Source: Cubamyces lactineus
Taxonomy: Eukaryota; Basidiomycota; Agaricomycetes; Polyporales; Polyporaceae
NCBI GenBank assembly: GCA_022376465.1
Contig: JACDTU010000032.1
Span: 123,409 to 187,408 of the forward strand
Length of the DNA stretch: 64,000 nt
Reading direction: 5' to 3'
The translations under genes and the position numbers were made by a program. Positions 13,636 through 24,908 of the stretch are shown here, piece by piece. Numbering within the stretch: position 1 is the first letter of the stretch; every line of letters starts with the position of its first letter. The notes under the pieces were generated by a model. It was given only the letters and a program-made list of their open reading frames with translations, was not told the DNA's origin and made no database searches.

Positions 13636-13928
13636 TTTGTCGGTGGGGCTTTGGATTGTTGCATGCTTTCGATATACCTGTACAGCTTTTGGACGGTCTC
13701 CGTGTCTGCTATTCCGTTGTTTATAGAATGTATGATAGTCGTTTGGAGAGACCGGACGAGGGGTGGGACCGAGAAAGGGACTGAGCGTGCTTAGCGGCGG
13801 CCGGAGTCTCACAGGCTGACAGGCCGGGCTGGGCGGGTATTGTAGCGAGAGCGCGTCCGCGTTCGGGTTCGGGTCACACCGCGCTCTGAATCGTCCCGCC
13901 CGCCAACCCAACTTGGGGCATTGCAACG

Positions 13929-16438
13929 ATGTCCAAGCCGTCTAGTTTGCCCGCCGCCACCTCTCACGACGAGCAGCGATGGGGAAGAGGTACAGCCCAG
14001 CCTTTCTTGACTCCCGAGCCTGCGCTGAGTCTGAATTCCGCCCGTTGCAGTCCTCATATGCGGTGGCACCGACTGGTGAGTGTTCGTGTTCGTGATCGGC
14101 CGCGGTGGCTGCCGCCCTGCTCTCGCGTGCTGCCCTTGCACCGCGTCCAGGGCCGTACAGCACCGTCTCGTCGACGCATGTACGGCGCAAGATGACCATT
14201 CCCGCGTTGCAGGCCGAGGCTGGGTAAAAAGGACAAAGGAGGGAAGAAGGGGCAGGATGATGGCAGCGCGTGCGTTCGACTTCCTCCTCACGTTTCCTGA
14301 GCACTAAGTTCCACATGCCTTCCCGCATTCCGCACACAGCAACTTTGCCCCCGATCTACTCGAGCCTCACATCCTCCGCTCGCTGAGCAACATCAAGGCC
14401 GTCTCCATTCATGCCTCATGCGTTGGCTGTCACTGCGTCGTCCTAGACATTGACGGCGTCGCATGGCTGTTCGGTCGCAACGACAAGTCTTGTCTAGGTG
14501 TATCTGGGGTCGACGCAATCTCCGAGAACGCACCGCGCCGGCTGTCAGCCCAGGACCTCGGGGCTCCCAAGGGCACACGTCTCGTCCACGCAGCCCTTGG
14601 GCGGAACCACACGCTGCTCGTCGGGAGTGAAGGCCAACTGTGGAGCGCAGGAGCGAACCACGCAGGCCAGGTGAGCTGCGTTGCCCTTTTGACGGGTCAA
14701 CATTGATACCGACTCGACCACCCTCCCAGTGCGGCCACCCGGCCTGTCCGGAAATATCCTCCTTCAAGCTGGTGAATGGGCCTAAATTGGGCGGTGCGAA
14801 GGAGAAGGTCGTCAAAGCTGCGGCTGGTATCACATTCTCTATCGTTCTCACGGAGAGCGGGAAGGGTGAGCATGTCTCCGTCGCCCCGTTGTGGTTTAGC
14901 GTTCAACCCCCATCCTAGTGTTTGCGTTCGGGAGCGAGGAGAAGGGTCAGCTCGGCAACGGCCAGGCAGGCGAGCGCATCGTTTCGGCGGGAAAGTCCGC
15001 CTTCGATTATGAGACGGAGCCCAGTAAGTGCTAGCGTTCCTAGCCAAGGGACCGCGGACTGATCGCCACGTAGTTCTTGTCAAGGGCCTCGCGGAGCGTA
15101 AGATTGTGCAAATCGCTTGTGGTGCACAGCATGCGCTCGCTATGGATAGTGATGGGTGAGTGCAAGTCCGTATCCTACTTGACCCTTGCCAACAGTACGT
15201 ACGTAGGCGCGTCTTCGGGTGGGGCTATAATGGTTACTGTCGTCTAGGCCTTGGAAACCAGCAGGACGCGCTGGTGCCGAAGATGATCCCTCAGGCATGT
15301 CGTTCACTCCTTAGATGCGCCCGTGCTGAACGCATTACATATAGTTTGCTGGTCCGAACGAGATCACAATGGGTGCTCACATAGTGGCCGGCCCATCAAA
15401 TTCGGTCGTCATCGACAAGCAGGCCATGTATTGGATGGCCGGAAAGTGGAAGAATACCGGAGATGGTAAGGCTCGGATTGGCCCCTGATAGACTTCATGG
15501 CTCACCGCGCATTCTAGGCTCAGGCGGGCAACCGTTCTCCACCTTCAAATTCATCCAAGATATCATGTGAGAATTTAATCCCTTTGTTCTCCCTACAGTT
15601 CATACTGACGCCACGAATAGGGGCTGCAAGATCATCCACGCAGCTTGTGGTGGCGTAACCCACTTTGCCCTTGCTCAGGAGGAAGATGGTGTGATGACTA
15701 TCGCTTTTGGTCAAGGCGCTCTGAATGGTATGAGCAGAATCTCGTTCACCGGGCGCATTTCGTTCACATACACTCGTATCTAGGCGAGCTCGGTTTGGGT
15801 CCCAATGAACCAAAGAGTTCCACGAAACCCCTGCAACATAAGCCATTGAGCGGCATTGATGTCATCCAGTACGTATTCCTTCCCAGTATCCCTGTAGTTT
15901 AGACGGCTCACTGAGCCCGCTCTAGGATCGCACCTGGGCAAAACACCACCTACTTCCTCGTGCACCCCAATGACAAGTACTCCGACATGCCTCGTCATCC
16001 CGTCGATATCGAAGCGCCCGACCTGTGCTTCGTATGCGACACGGACAACGGTGACGACGACGCGCCCCTAGAGTGCGACAAGGTCAGAATCTTTTACTCC
16101 TGCCGCATTTGCCGTCGATATGCTGAGAATGCGCGATGTATCAGTGCGACTACCCCTACCACCTGAAATGCCTCGACCCGCCGTTGGACGCGATACCTGA
16201 CGGCGAGTGGTTCTGCCCGGAATGCGCGGCAGACCCAGGTGCGCCGGTGCAGCTCGAAGGTATCAGGAAGAAGCCGACGAGGGGCAAGAAGGCGGACGCC
16301 GCCTCCGAAGACCCTGTCCGAGCTGGCCAGAAGCGCAAAGCTGTTGCGCAGAGTACTTGTGAGTTCGACCAGCTGCCCCGAGTGTGTATGGGGAGCGCTG
16401 ACGGATGGAACTGCACAGCTTCGAAGCGCAAGAAGTAA
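13929..16438 (+). CDS. RCC2-like propeller protein with C-terminal PHD finger
   Basis: An RCC1-superfamily seven-bladed propeller, closest in motif to RCC2/TD-60. It begins MSKPSSLPAATSHDEQRWGR and splices to VLICGGTDW, the RCC2 N-terminal strand, then to a Lys/Gly-rich linker. Later blades read GVAWLFGRND, ACGAQHALAMDSDGRVFGWG and ELGLGPNEPKSS. After the propeller comes a PHD zinc finger with ligands in CFVC, ECDKC, YHLKC and FCPEC; an intron splits the CDK|C pair. The tail is basic (KKPTRGKKAD, SKRKK) and probably nuclear. RCC2 proteins regulate small GTPases and chromosome/cytoskeleton events, while PHD fingers read histone tails. A chromatin-bound role for the fusion is my inference. It lies 293 bp downstream of TOR on the same strand. 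Confidence 0.85.
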
Positions 16439-17186
16439 CCCTTCCTCGCTATATCCTGTGGGCCGGGACTCTCGTGTCATGGTCATGTATACTACTCACT
16501 CGCGTATGGGCTCATTGTATTCTGTCTTTATGGGTATGTCAATCTATGGATATCATCATGTTCCATCCTGTATTAGAGCGTGCCGATGGGTTTTGCTGCA
16601 GTCAATGGAAACACCGCATCCCTGTCACGGAGTAGTGAAAGAGGCAGAGAGCATTTCCGATTCTTCCATAGAACCCGTGCTATTGTGAGTAGTGAAGTGA
16701 GTCCTTACGAGCTGCTATTCTCGTACGATATCACTATGCTTATTTCCCATGGACAAATTCTAAGCCTACTGAATTTCGCCAGCACGGAATTCGCTTGCTA
16801 AGGATGCACCGAACATTCGTGTGCGCAGCGTTGTCCACTTCAAGCATTGTCAGTATCACTTATCATTTTGCACCATGCTGGCCCGTAGCAGTTCTTGTTC
16901 TCTGATACGTACGTATTCTATAGAAAATACGTATACTTGGGAGACGCTCCTGAGATTCCGAAATGTGGTGCATCTTTAGCGTGAGTACATCGGGTGCCTC
17001 GTTGTCTACCCGGACCCGGAGTCGGACGCCGTCGAGTACTCATGTCAACGAAATGGACTGCCCAGAGGTAGATGAAACAGAAGCAGAAGTAGACTGGACA
17101 GAAGCGGTCGTGAACGCGATAGAAGCAGGTGTAGACGAACCGGCCGCGCCTTCAACCATTGCTTTCTTGAATCACCCACCCATGAT
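16439..17186. other. Convergent intergenic region
   Basis: This lies between the 3' ends of the RCC2-PHD and HET genes. A short open stretch at 16963-17244 (+) encodes an imperfect acidic repeat (VDETEAEVDWTEAVVNAIEAG) ending just downstream of the HET stop on the other strand. It has no clear homologue or splice context, and I do not call it a gene. Confidence 0.4.
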
Positions 17187-19351
17187 TCAAGGGACGATCA
17201 CGGAAGGTCTGGAAGGATACTCCAGCCGGATATCTAGAGCATAGCAAGGACGATGCGAGGTTCCTAGTCCCATAGGACCAGTCAGTCCTTCAGCATCGTC
17301 GGCGTCCCATACAGTGAATTGTAGCGCCACGCAGGGTTCGTCGTTTGACCCTCCCTCGAAACGCTTTTGTCCGAACTCCCAATCGTCAACGTGATCGCCA
17401 TCACAACCCCCCGGGACTAGGGCCTCGGACACTTGGGCGTCGTCTCTACTATGCAACAAAGTGCCCTTAGTTCGCTGCAGCGCTAAGATGAGCATTCCAA
17501 CGACTGGTAGCACCGGACAGATGCCCGCTCACCTGAGGTGGGAGCTGCGTGTTCTCCTTATCCCGGGTCACGCAAACATGCAGCGGACCATACACTGTCG
17601 CGTTCGGGCAGTGATACACAAGGACCATGATCGTCTGCGCGCGGTGATAGATATGAAAACTGAAGAAACCAGGAGGGGGATGGTGCGGCACATATACGTG
17701 CTTCAGCTCTCCGTCTTCGGTATCGACGTTTGTCGTGGCTCCCAAGTCCTGGAGATGTGCCATGGTCCAGTATGGCAACAGAATATGGCAAGGGCATGTG
17801 AATGCTGCCGATGCTGCCGGACTGCGAGGCTCGTTGACGGCTGAGAGCTGAGACTCGACCTGTAAACGTTGCAATGGAACACATATGGTCCGTAGAGCAA
17901 AGCATTCAGGGCGGCGTCCGATAGCTGCACTGAGCAGCGCCGGGTCCAGCAGAGCCATGCGAGGATACGACTTGGAATGACGGAGCCCTGCAGACGTTCG
18001 GGCCCTCCGCAACCGTTCGGAACGCGAGGTTGGCTGATCACGATGAGAAGGTATGACTGGCATGACGTACACTCCGCCGCTGCTCGAGGAGCTTGGGGGT
18101 ATCTGCAGAATTACACCGCTGATCAAGGCCTTCCAGCTCGAGTCCTCCGCGGAGACGATGAGTGCAGGGAGACGCCCTGCTTCATCTTGACAAGCAAGGA
18201 TCGCGAGCTGAACCCGAACAGCATCATCTTCGTCCTCGCACGGAAGGGATAGCGCATATACCGGCAGCGTGATGCGAATTCCGTAGCTCGTCGCTAAATA
18301 GATCGGGGGCTCCAAGGAAGAGAGACCGAGGTTTCTGGCGAGCGTATCGAATGCAATCGGCGAGAACGAGGCGGAAAGGCTGAAGTCCGCGGGGCAGGAG
18401 GCGAACATATACGCTCCCTTCGACGCGCGTAGCTCATCCAGCGGGATCCTCTTCGCGATCGGCAAAGAGTCCTCGAGCGAATCGAGACGCACAGGATCAC
18501 CCCATGCGAGTAGCGTCTGGTCCGGGATGCGCTTCAGGATCTCTTCTTGCAGCCGAATGAAGGCCTGTCGACCTTCGCCATAGACAGCCGGGAAGCGGAC
18601 CCCAAAGATTCCCATGAGACAATATGCCTCATCCTCAACGCGGGTCGTCTCTCTATTCGCCGCCCATGACATACGGCGCGCGACGCTGATTGTATGCAGC
18701 GGTCGCGTGCGCAGCAGGACGTCGAGGTCGATACCGGTGATCTCTTGAATGGCTTTCGCTAGGCTTGTCTTCGTACCGATCATGCGCCAGTCCTTTGAGA
18801 GGAAGACGTTGCCCCAGGGCACGACGAGCTCTTGCAGCGTCCAGCCACGCGTGAACCACTTGCTGCGCCTGAACGAGGACCCCGGCAGGACAGGGTTTTC
18901 CGCGTCGGAGACGTCGGCGAGGTAGACGTAGCAGATCTCGGCGTACGAGTACCAGTCGAACATCGAGTTGATGGCTTCGGAGAGCTCCGCGCTGCTCGTC
19001 TTGTCGATGCAGCAGGAGTCCATCCAGGCGTACATGAGCCCCTTAGCGCGGGCGTAGTCGCAGTATTGTCTGACTTTCGGGCTGAGCTGTTCTCGGATGA
19101 GGCATAACAGCTCGGGGTCGTCGTCCTTGGGAGCGTTCTGAAACGATTGTCGCGCCGACGCATGGATGGCACGAATATCCTGTGGGAGTGGCAACAAAGA
19201 TGAGCCGAGGGACGCTGAGTCGCACCACAGTAACTACCTGAAATGTCTGCTCGTTCGCATGATCCCAGACGTGGGACAGAATCGCGTAGGCAACGCTGGA
19301 GGCGTCCTGCTTGAATTCCAGATTATACGTCGTCGTGTTGAGGACCCACAT
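17187..19351 (-). CDS. HET-domain protein (heterokaryon incompatibility family)
   Basis: Member of the fungal HET family. In ascomycetes such proteins trigger cell death after fusion of unlike hyphae; basidiomycete copies are largely uncharacterised. The start MWVLNTTTYNLEF (19351) was chosen over an upstream in-frame Met because HET proteins typically begin this way. Motifs in order: AILSHVWD, then AWMDSCCIDKTSSAELSEAI, then KWFTRGWTLQEL, then RRMSWAANRETTRVEDEAYC leading to LMGIFG. Three exons are evident: a short first exon spliced from FQ to DIRAIH, a long second exon ending PPQ, and a last exon from RTKGT to PSVIVP. The last intron is 58 nt (17475-17532, GTGAGC...TGCAG). The total is roughly 680 residues. 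It appears intact. No partner domain such as WD40 or NACHT is fused to it. Confidence 0.88.
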
Positions 19352-19908
19352 CGTACTAGCGCTATGGCACAAGGGGGCGAATTGAACAGAAATTCAGCGA
19401 TGGGATCAGCGAGAGTCAGACAGCATGGGACGTACCACACACGACCAGAGAAAGAGTCGCAGTGCTATATATCCGGCACAGCGACGGTTGTTAGTGAGCA
19501 AGCTCCGCAGTCCCAAGCCCTCAGGCTGTACAGCTTTGAGTTCAGTCACTGCATCTTCTCGTACTGTGACAGCGGTATCTGTCATACGAGAAAATCAGCG
19601 AGGTATGTGGTCTTCTGTCGGCTGTGCATGCAGACGCTGTCCATCGTCAACTTCGTGGTGGATCGGGCATCAAGCCACCAGAACCCCTCGTACACACATC
19701 CCGCCCGGCAGCGCTGCGTTGCTGACATCCGTCCAGCTGCGGTATGCGTTATTTGCTGTATTACTGCGGGTATACTATGATGAGCCAAATGAACAAAGAT
19801 GCCAACGGGCGCCGTGCCATGCAATGTACAGCCGGTCCTGACGGCGCGCACGTCCGTATATCCAAACAACGCCCACCCATCCCCTCAATCCCCCTTGCTT
19901 TCCCTCGC
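19352..19908. other. HET gene upstream region and ERG9 3' flank
   Basis: Both flanking genes are on the minus strand. This 557-bp stretch should hold the HET promoter and the squalene synthase 3' UTR. No further gene is supported. Confidence 0.5.
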
Positions 19909-21913
19909 CTATGCGTTGCTCGTGTACTGGAGCAGCAGCCACGTCGCGCCCATGCCGACCGCGAAGACGATGAGGAACGCAGTGCCGACGTAGAAGATGA
20001 GCTCGCCGATGGAGGTGTCCGCCGCGCCCTTGCGCTCTGCGACCGCGTTGGGCTGCTTCTCGCGGAGCTCCTGCAGGCGCTTCTCCCGCAGTATCTCGCG
20101 ATCCCGGACCTGCGCGGCCTCGACGACTTTGCTCCGCATGTCGTAGGGGTCGAACTGCACGTTGCCGGAGACGGAACCGAGGCGCACGAACGATGGGTAG
20201 TTGCGTTCGCACCATTGTTCGATCTGTGATGACGGATATGTTCAGGGCCTGTCATTGAACGACGCCAATTACATCTAAAGAACGAACCTTGCCGCATGCC
20301 ACAGAGAGCCTTATGAAGTTGGGGTCTTCGGGGACAGCGCGGGCATGGATTCTCCGCGAATAGTCCCGGAAAATATATGCGACGTCGCGAGGGTTTGTTG
20401 AGCGCATGATAAGCTGCCGCTCACTGTAAGCCAGAGGCACGCATATAGTCGAGAGCTAAGGACACGCACCGAAGCTGCCTCCGCCTTGCGGATTTTAATA
20501 TTCCGTTGGAACATCTCGTAGTTCATAAAGCACAACGAGAGGGTCGCCATAGCCATCGTCTGGGGGATCGCGCAGAAGCAGAAAACGCTCTGCTCCTTGA
20601 GCAGCCGGAGATAGTCCAGCGAGTCGCAGGCATGCCCGAGCACATCGACGATCATCCCGCTCTGCACCCACAGCGCCTGCTTCTCGTTCCCGGGCTGGTA
20701 CATCTGGGTCATCTCTGTGAACCCGGGCCGGCCGCCGGCTGCTTTACCGTACGCCTCGCGCCCCCAGATCTCGCGCGGCCAGAAGAACCGGTTCTCGTCC
20801 GCGTCCTCGCGGTAGTCACGGATGATGTTCGTCTTCTGGAGCATGGTGCCCATCGCGTTCGAGAGCTCGAGCTGCTCCCCGAGCCACTCTGCCTCCTTGC
20901 CCGACGCTGACCAAAAGCGGGTGAGGCCCTCACCGACGAGACCGGCGACGTAGTGGCAGTAGAGGTTGTACTCGTCAATAGTCTCCACGTATTTCTCGTT
21001 CGTCGTCGCAGCCTTGTGGGCAAAGTCCGCCATGCCGGTCTCCATCTTCTCGGTGATGTCCAGGATGATGTCACGGTACCTGAACGGCCGTTAGCACGAT
21101 AGCATCCACATGAGGTGCATCTCCGTACCGAGGGTCGAGCCTGTTGAGCTCCTCGCTGACCACCGTCCACTCTACCAGTAATTGCCGGTCCTTCTCGTTT
21201 GGCCCGCACTCTGTGAAGGTCCATCCGGGCGTCACGGCGAGTTTGTGGAACTGTCGGAGAATGGGCTGCTTCTTCTCGTCGGGTAGCGTCATGTCATCTT
21301 CGATGGTGTCCAAGCCTCGTAGTACGAGGTAGAATAAGCAGACCTATACCGTAAGTGATCAGCAGACTGTGCATACGCGCCGTAAGTTCCATGACAAGGA
21401 CGGTATGACTGGAGATATCCAACTTCGAAAAGCCTATGTCTGCTAAGGGGATAGCTGGGCGCCCTGCGAGAACGTAGAGCGGTTGTACGCGCATATGGCA
21501 ATGCCACCATGATCATGTATCGGCATTCTAAACAAAATACCGCCGATAACCCGGAACGGTAATGGATCGTTCGTATGGTACGCAGTCTCACTTGCGCGTT
21601 GTACCACGAAACACCTTGCTCCACGCCCGCGCTCAGGGAGATAACGTAGCTGAAACAACTAGAAGGTAATATAGGAACATACCACTCTTGCCAGATCACC
21701 GTTGAGCTCCTTGATGACACCGGAAAAACTGCGACTTGTCTGGTCGAGGAAGTACCAACACCTTTGCATTGAGGGGCGGTCCCATCCCGACGTAGCGTGT
21801 TCTGAGGGCGCTGTGATGTCGCGTTTTGGCTCGTGCCAGACCTTGTACTGGACGAGGGTGCGGAACTCGAGGGGATGGGTGAGAAGGAGGGTGAGCATAG
21901 ACGCGGCGCCCAT
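19909..21913 (-). CDS. ERG9: Squalene synthase (farnesyl-diphosphate farnesyltransferase)
   Basis: Joins two farnesyl diphosphates head to head to make squalene using NADPH, the first committed step of ergosterol synthesis, on the ER membrane. The start MGAASMLTLLLTHPLEFRTL (21913) is typical of fungal Erg9. The first Asp-rich motif is in LRGLDTIEDDMTLPDEKK and the second in NIIRDYREDADENRFFWP. FCAIPQTMAMATLSLCF is the conserved late motif. The C-terminus carries one membrane anchor (ELIFYVGTAFLIVFAVGMGA) and ends LLQYTSNA. At least four introns are present. The first (about 21344-21682, 339 nt) splits ARV|VCLFYLV and is several times longer than the others. The gene looks complete and functional, at about 500 residues. 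Confidence 0.95.
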
Positions 21914-22144
21914 TATGGCTGAGATTTGGTAGGATACGGGCAACGGAGGCTGGGAGAGTGGGCCAGGAGAGTGCGGGGAACAAGCGACGCTGGCGACACA
22001 CCTCTCTCCAGCTTTCTGCCTCCCTTTCCATTTCAGTCGCGGTGGTACGACTGCCATTTCTTCCACGTGACTCGCGTCTCGCGCCGTTTTCTCCGGCGCT
22101 TCTCTTCTCGCCCATTTTCTTCTTCACGCTCTTCTCTTGCCACG
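21914..22144. promoter_or_regulatory. Divergent promoter, ERG9 and a 68-aa gene
   Basis: Only 231 bp separate the two start codons, so the core promoters overlap. The right half (about 22060-22140) is strongly C/T-rich on the + strand, a common fungal leader type. I see no certain sterol-response element. Confidence 0.5.
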
Positions 22145-22351
22145 ATGGATGCTGCCCTGACGCCCCCTCTTCGCATCGAGCCTCTGCATGTCCAGCAGGT
22201 GTCGCCTCAGGCGGCGCAGAAGCGCATTGATGACTTTTTGCACGAGTACCGCGCGCGCATTGTCGCCAAGAACAGTGGAGAGAGCTCGACCTCTGCTCAG
22301 CTGCAGAAGCTTGCGGATGCCCTGAACGAGGAACACCAGAGCAAGCACTGA
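22145..22351 (+). CDS. Small conserved-looking protein of 68 residues
   Basis: A single-exon reading frame starting MDAALTPPLRIEPLHVQQ and ending NEEHQSKH. The start at 22145 is chosen because it follows a C/T-rich leader, and upstream in-frame sequence lies in the ERG9 divergent promoter. The protein is soluble and probably mostly helical: QKRIDDFLHEYRARIVAKN is one amphipathic helix and SAQLQKLADALNEEH a second. There is no signal peptide or membrane segment. I do not recognise the family. A small subunit of a larger complex would fit the size, but that is a guess. Its regular amino-acid use and tight divergence from ERG9 argue that it is real. Confidence 0.6.
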   Translation: MDAALTPPLRIEPLHVQQVSPQAAQKRIDDFLHEYRARIVAKNSGESSTSAQLQKLADALNEEHQSKH

Positions 22352-23369
22352 TGTACGCCGTCGATCGCCGGTCAATCGTATGCCTTGCTCACCTATAATG
22401 TACAGACTGGACCTGAAGACGCGTCACTCGTCATTCTGTTCCATAGTATGTCCAGCAATGAACTATGCGTCTGGTAGCAACAACGGACTGCGGGCTCCGT
22501 TCGGCAACAGCATCCGAATTTCGTCATATCATCTCGTGAGTACCTTTTGACCAATCTAGTCCACAGGATGAGTCTCTATTCTTTTCTATTTGCACGTCAG
22601 TCGGAGTGCCTTCCGGCACGTTAGAAGACATCTTCGCGTCTCTGATTTGTTCAACTGTGTCAGCTCAACCTCGAACGCTTTGCTGACGCATCTGTCTATA
22701 GGAGCTGCATGACCGGCAATGCATAGCGGCATGATCTTCAGTCCGCATTGGGTCATCGGTGGGAATTTTTCTGGTCTGCAAGCCAGTTCTCAAGCAATGT
22801 CAACGCACAGCCTTCGTATTTTCGCAAGCACCGCATGTCCCGGGAGGTCACCATCGTCCGGTAGCATCCAACGGGCGTCTCCATCTGCGCTGGCCTACCC
22901 GGCAGCGCATGTTGATCGCAGACCCTGGCGATCCTCCCAGGAGCGGGAGTGAGTCCCAGCCCATAGTCAGCAGTGATAGACGCGTGTAGCTACACATCAT
23001 ATGCAATCGTCGCTCAGCAGAGCGTGGGCACAGAATGTTTTGTCCGATCTCGTCGTTTCTCCACACATGAACAAGCATAGTGCTTAGTCTAGTTGTCCTA
23101 TGTGCGACCAGCTATCAAATTCCCATCGTATGCGTAAGGTGCTCTCATGCCGGCTGCTTTGCTGGAGCCGAGGAAGTCCACGTCAAGCCGATGTATCTCG
23201 ACCTTGCCCGTACATGAATTTTTATATAGTCAGCTACGGTGACTAGCGTGAATTACCTTGCACACGAAGTCCCAAACGCATCACTTCTATAGTTACAACT
23301 GGGTACGTGCTCCTGCGCACTTATCTATTCAAAATGATCATGAGCAAAATGAGATGCGTCTCCGAAGTT
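22352..23369. other. Intergenic, no supported gene
   Basis: About 1 kb between the 68-aa gene and a tRNA-Pro. Short open frames overlap in all directions without splice-consistent extension. I see nothing else to report. Confidence 0.45.
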
Positions 23370-23451
23370 GGGCCTGGCCGGGAATTGAACCCGGGACCTC
23401 CTCCAAATTGGTGCACCCTAAGAAGGAATCATACTACTAGACCACCAGGCC
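23370..23451 (-). tRNA. tRNA-Pro(AGG) with 10-nt intron
   Basis: Same mature tRNA as the copy at 2145: identical acceptor stem, A and B boxes, anticodon stem CCTTC/GGAGG and anticodon AGG. The intron is 10 nt (TGCACCAATT on the minus strand) after the base 3' of the anticodon. It differs in length and sequence from the intron at 2.2 kb, showing that exon parts are constrained and introns are free to drift. Confidence 0.95.
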
Positions 23452-24056
23452 GATAAATTCGCCGGTCCTACAAACCATCAGCATCAAAGCTCATGTGTCA
23501 TATAATGACCTCGTGCCACAGTGTCACAGACCCGGCACTAAGTGCTACAAACCAGCCCATAGTGATGGTATGCCGCCTATATCATGTATCGGCGGCTTGG
23601 TACAGTATGCTCCCGCATTCTCTAACTAGCCACTACCGTTCACGCATGCCCCTTACCACCTAGCGAAGTAGACCCCAACTCTGGACTTGAGATAGCATCT
23701 ACTCTGCAGCGCCATTCTGACCTCGAGCCCAAGTCGCCGTATCTCGGATATATACCCAACATATTCGTGCTTAGATGAGGCAACAATGGAATTTGTGAGC
23801 CACACACCCTTTGGTTTTCTAAAATGGTATACAGCATCACTCACCAGCTACCGTTGGTTATGAGGTACAACGTCGACAAGCAACAGGTTGCAGAGGGTCT
23901 TTCCGGGGATCTTGCCGAGTTCCTCTTTGATCTAACTCCTTCATCCACTCCGGGGGGCCACTCCGCGCTATTGAGTAGCATTCGCACGCCGTGCCTCCCC
24001 AAGTGAGCGTGTCCTTATATGCTCACCAGGTGCAGGGTACTCATTGTCCGCGAATC
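23452..24056. other. Upstream region of the F-box gene
   Basis: About 600 bp between tRNA-Pro and the F-box start codon, presumably holding the promoter of the F-box gene. No gene is supported. Confidence 0.4.
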
Positions 24057-24908
24057 ATGACCAGGGAGGTTGAGACGTGGATGAGGAGTGGGAGGACGGT
24101 TATCCAGCGCTACGGATTCGGGAAGCTCCCTCTCGAGATCTTCGACATGGTTATAGGCCGGTTGCAATCGATGGACCTCTTCGTGCTTGCTCTAACCTGC
24201 AAGGACATGCTGTCTGCCCTGAGGACTCCCCTGCTCAACGCCCTGAAGGAGCTACACGCGCCTTGGCAGAACTGCCGGCTCATTCTTCTCGGTCGCAATA
24301 CCACACGGAGTGCAGATCTCCCCACGAGCCTCCATCTCAGCGCCCACCCATTGGCGAAGATCGTGGGCGGCGCCGTAGGACGTTACGGAAACGGCTACAC
24401 CTATGCGCTCGGCAGAGCGGACCCGTTATACCACCTCCGTAGGCACGTACCGAAGGCGCTGCGCGACGCTGGACGGTCGACGAGGGGATCGTTGCGGCCG
24501 GCTTCGACCTCCGCGATGAGCGATTGTCAGAGGTTCTGCATCCTCTGGGGTTGCGGGGCGCCAGTATGCTATCCGGATGGACCGCCTGTCTTATGCAACG
24601 TCTCCAAGGGAGAGTACATCTGTGCCGACGGGCTTACTGTGCCGGACGCCACGCTCGCGCATGCGCTGCTTGTTCGGATCGCGTGGTCGACGGATTCCTC
24701 GACGGGTTTCGATTGCACTGACGAGATCGCAGAGACGCTGGCCAGCGGACCGTGGGCGGGTGACAAGGTCAGCGTGGACACGTTAGAAACGCTTCCGACG
24801 CTGCCCGTAGGCCTCAGAGAGCAGGGTTGGGTCGACGTGACTCCGGAAGTCGACTGGCTACTGTGCAAGCTGTGGACAGCCAGTCAGCAGGGCTATCGTA
24901 GCGCTTGA
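24057..24908 (+). CDS. F-box-like protein, fungal expanded family
   Basis: A single-exon protein of 283 residues. After a short lead (MTREVETWMRSGRTVIQRY) comes an F-box-like segment, GKLPLEIFDMVIGRLQSMDL followed by FVLALTCKDML. The C-terminal half has a pattern I recognise from many agaricomycete F-box proteins: VLCNVSKGEYICADGLTV, then LLVRIAWSTDSS, then SGPWAGDKVSVDTLETLP and a Trp-rich end (GWVDVTPEVDW). No enzymatic motif is seen. It probably serves as a substrate receptor for an SCF ubiquitin ligase; the target is unknown. An in-frame Met at 23991 would add 22 residues, but the Met at 24057 gives a more usual start. It stands between two minus-strand tRNA-Pro genes. Confidence 0.7.
   Translation: MTREVETWMRSGRTVIQRYGFGKLPLEIFDMVIGRLQSMDLFVLALTCKDMLSALRTPLLNALKELHAPWQNCRLILLGRNTTRSADLPTSLHLSAHPLAKIVGGAVGRYGNGYTYALGRADPLYHLRRHVPKALRDAGRSTRGSLRPASTSAMSDCQRFCILWGCGAPVCYPDGPPVLCNVSKGEYICADGLTVPDATLAHALLVRIAWSTDSSTGFDCTDEIAETLASGPWAGDKVSVDTLETLPTLPVGLREQGWVDVTPEVDWLLCKLWTASQQGYRSA

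Noticed and set aside
16963..17244. Short acidic repeat frame on the + strand
   Set aside because: Interesting composition, but it is short and runs antisense to just past the HET gene stop, with no supporting context.
21443..21658. Open frame within the long ERG9 intron
   Set aside because: Squalene synthase conservation requires ARV to join directly to VCLFYLV, leaving no room for an extra exon.
24524..24721. Alternative + strand frame inside the F-box gene
   Set aside because: It reads smoothly for a while, but the main frame contains the family pattern VLCNVSKGEY and LLVRIAWSTDSS, so the gene is intact there and not frameshifted.
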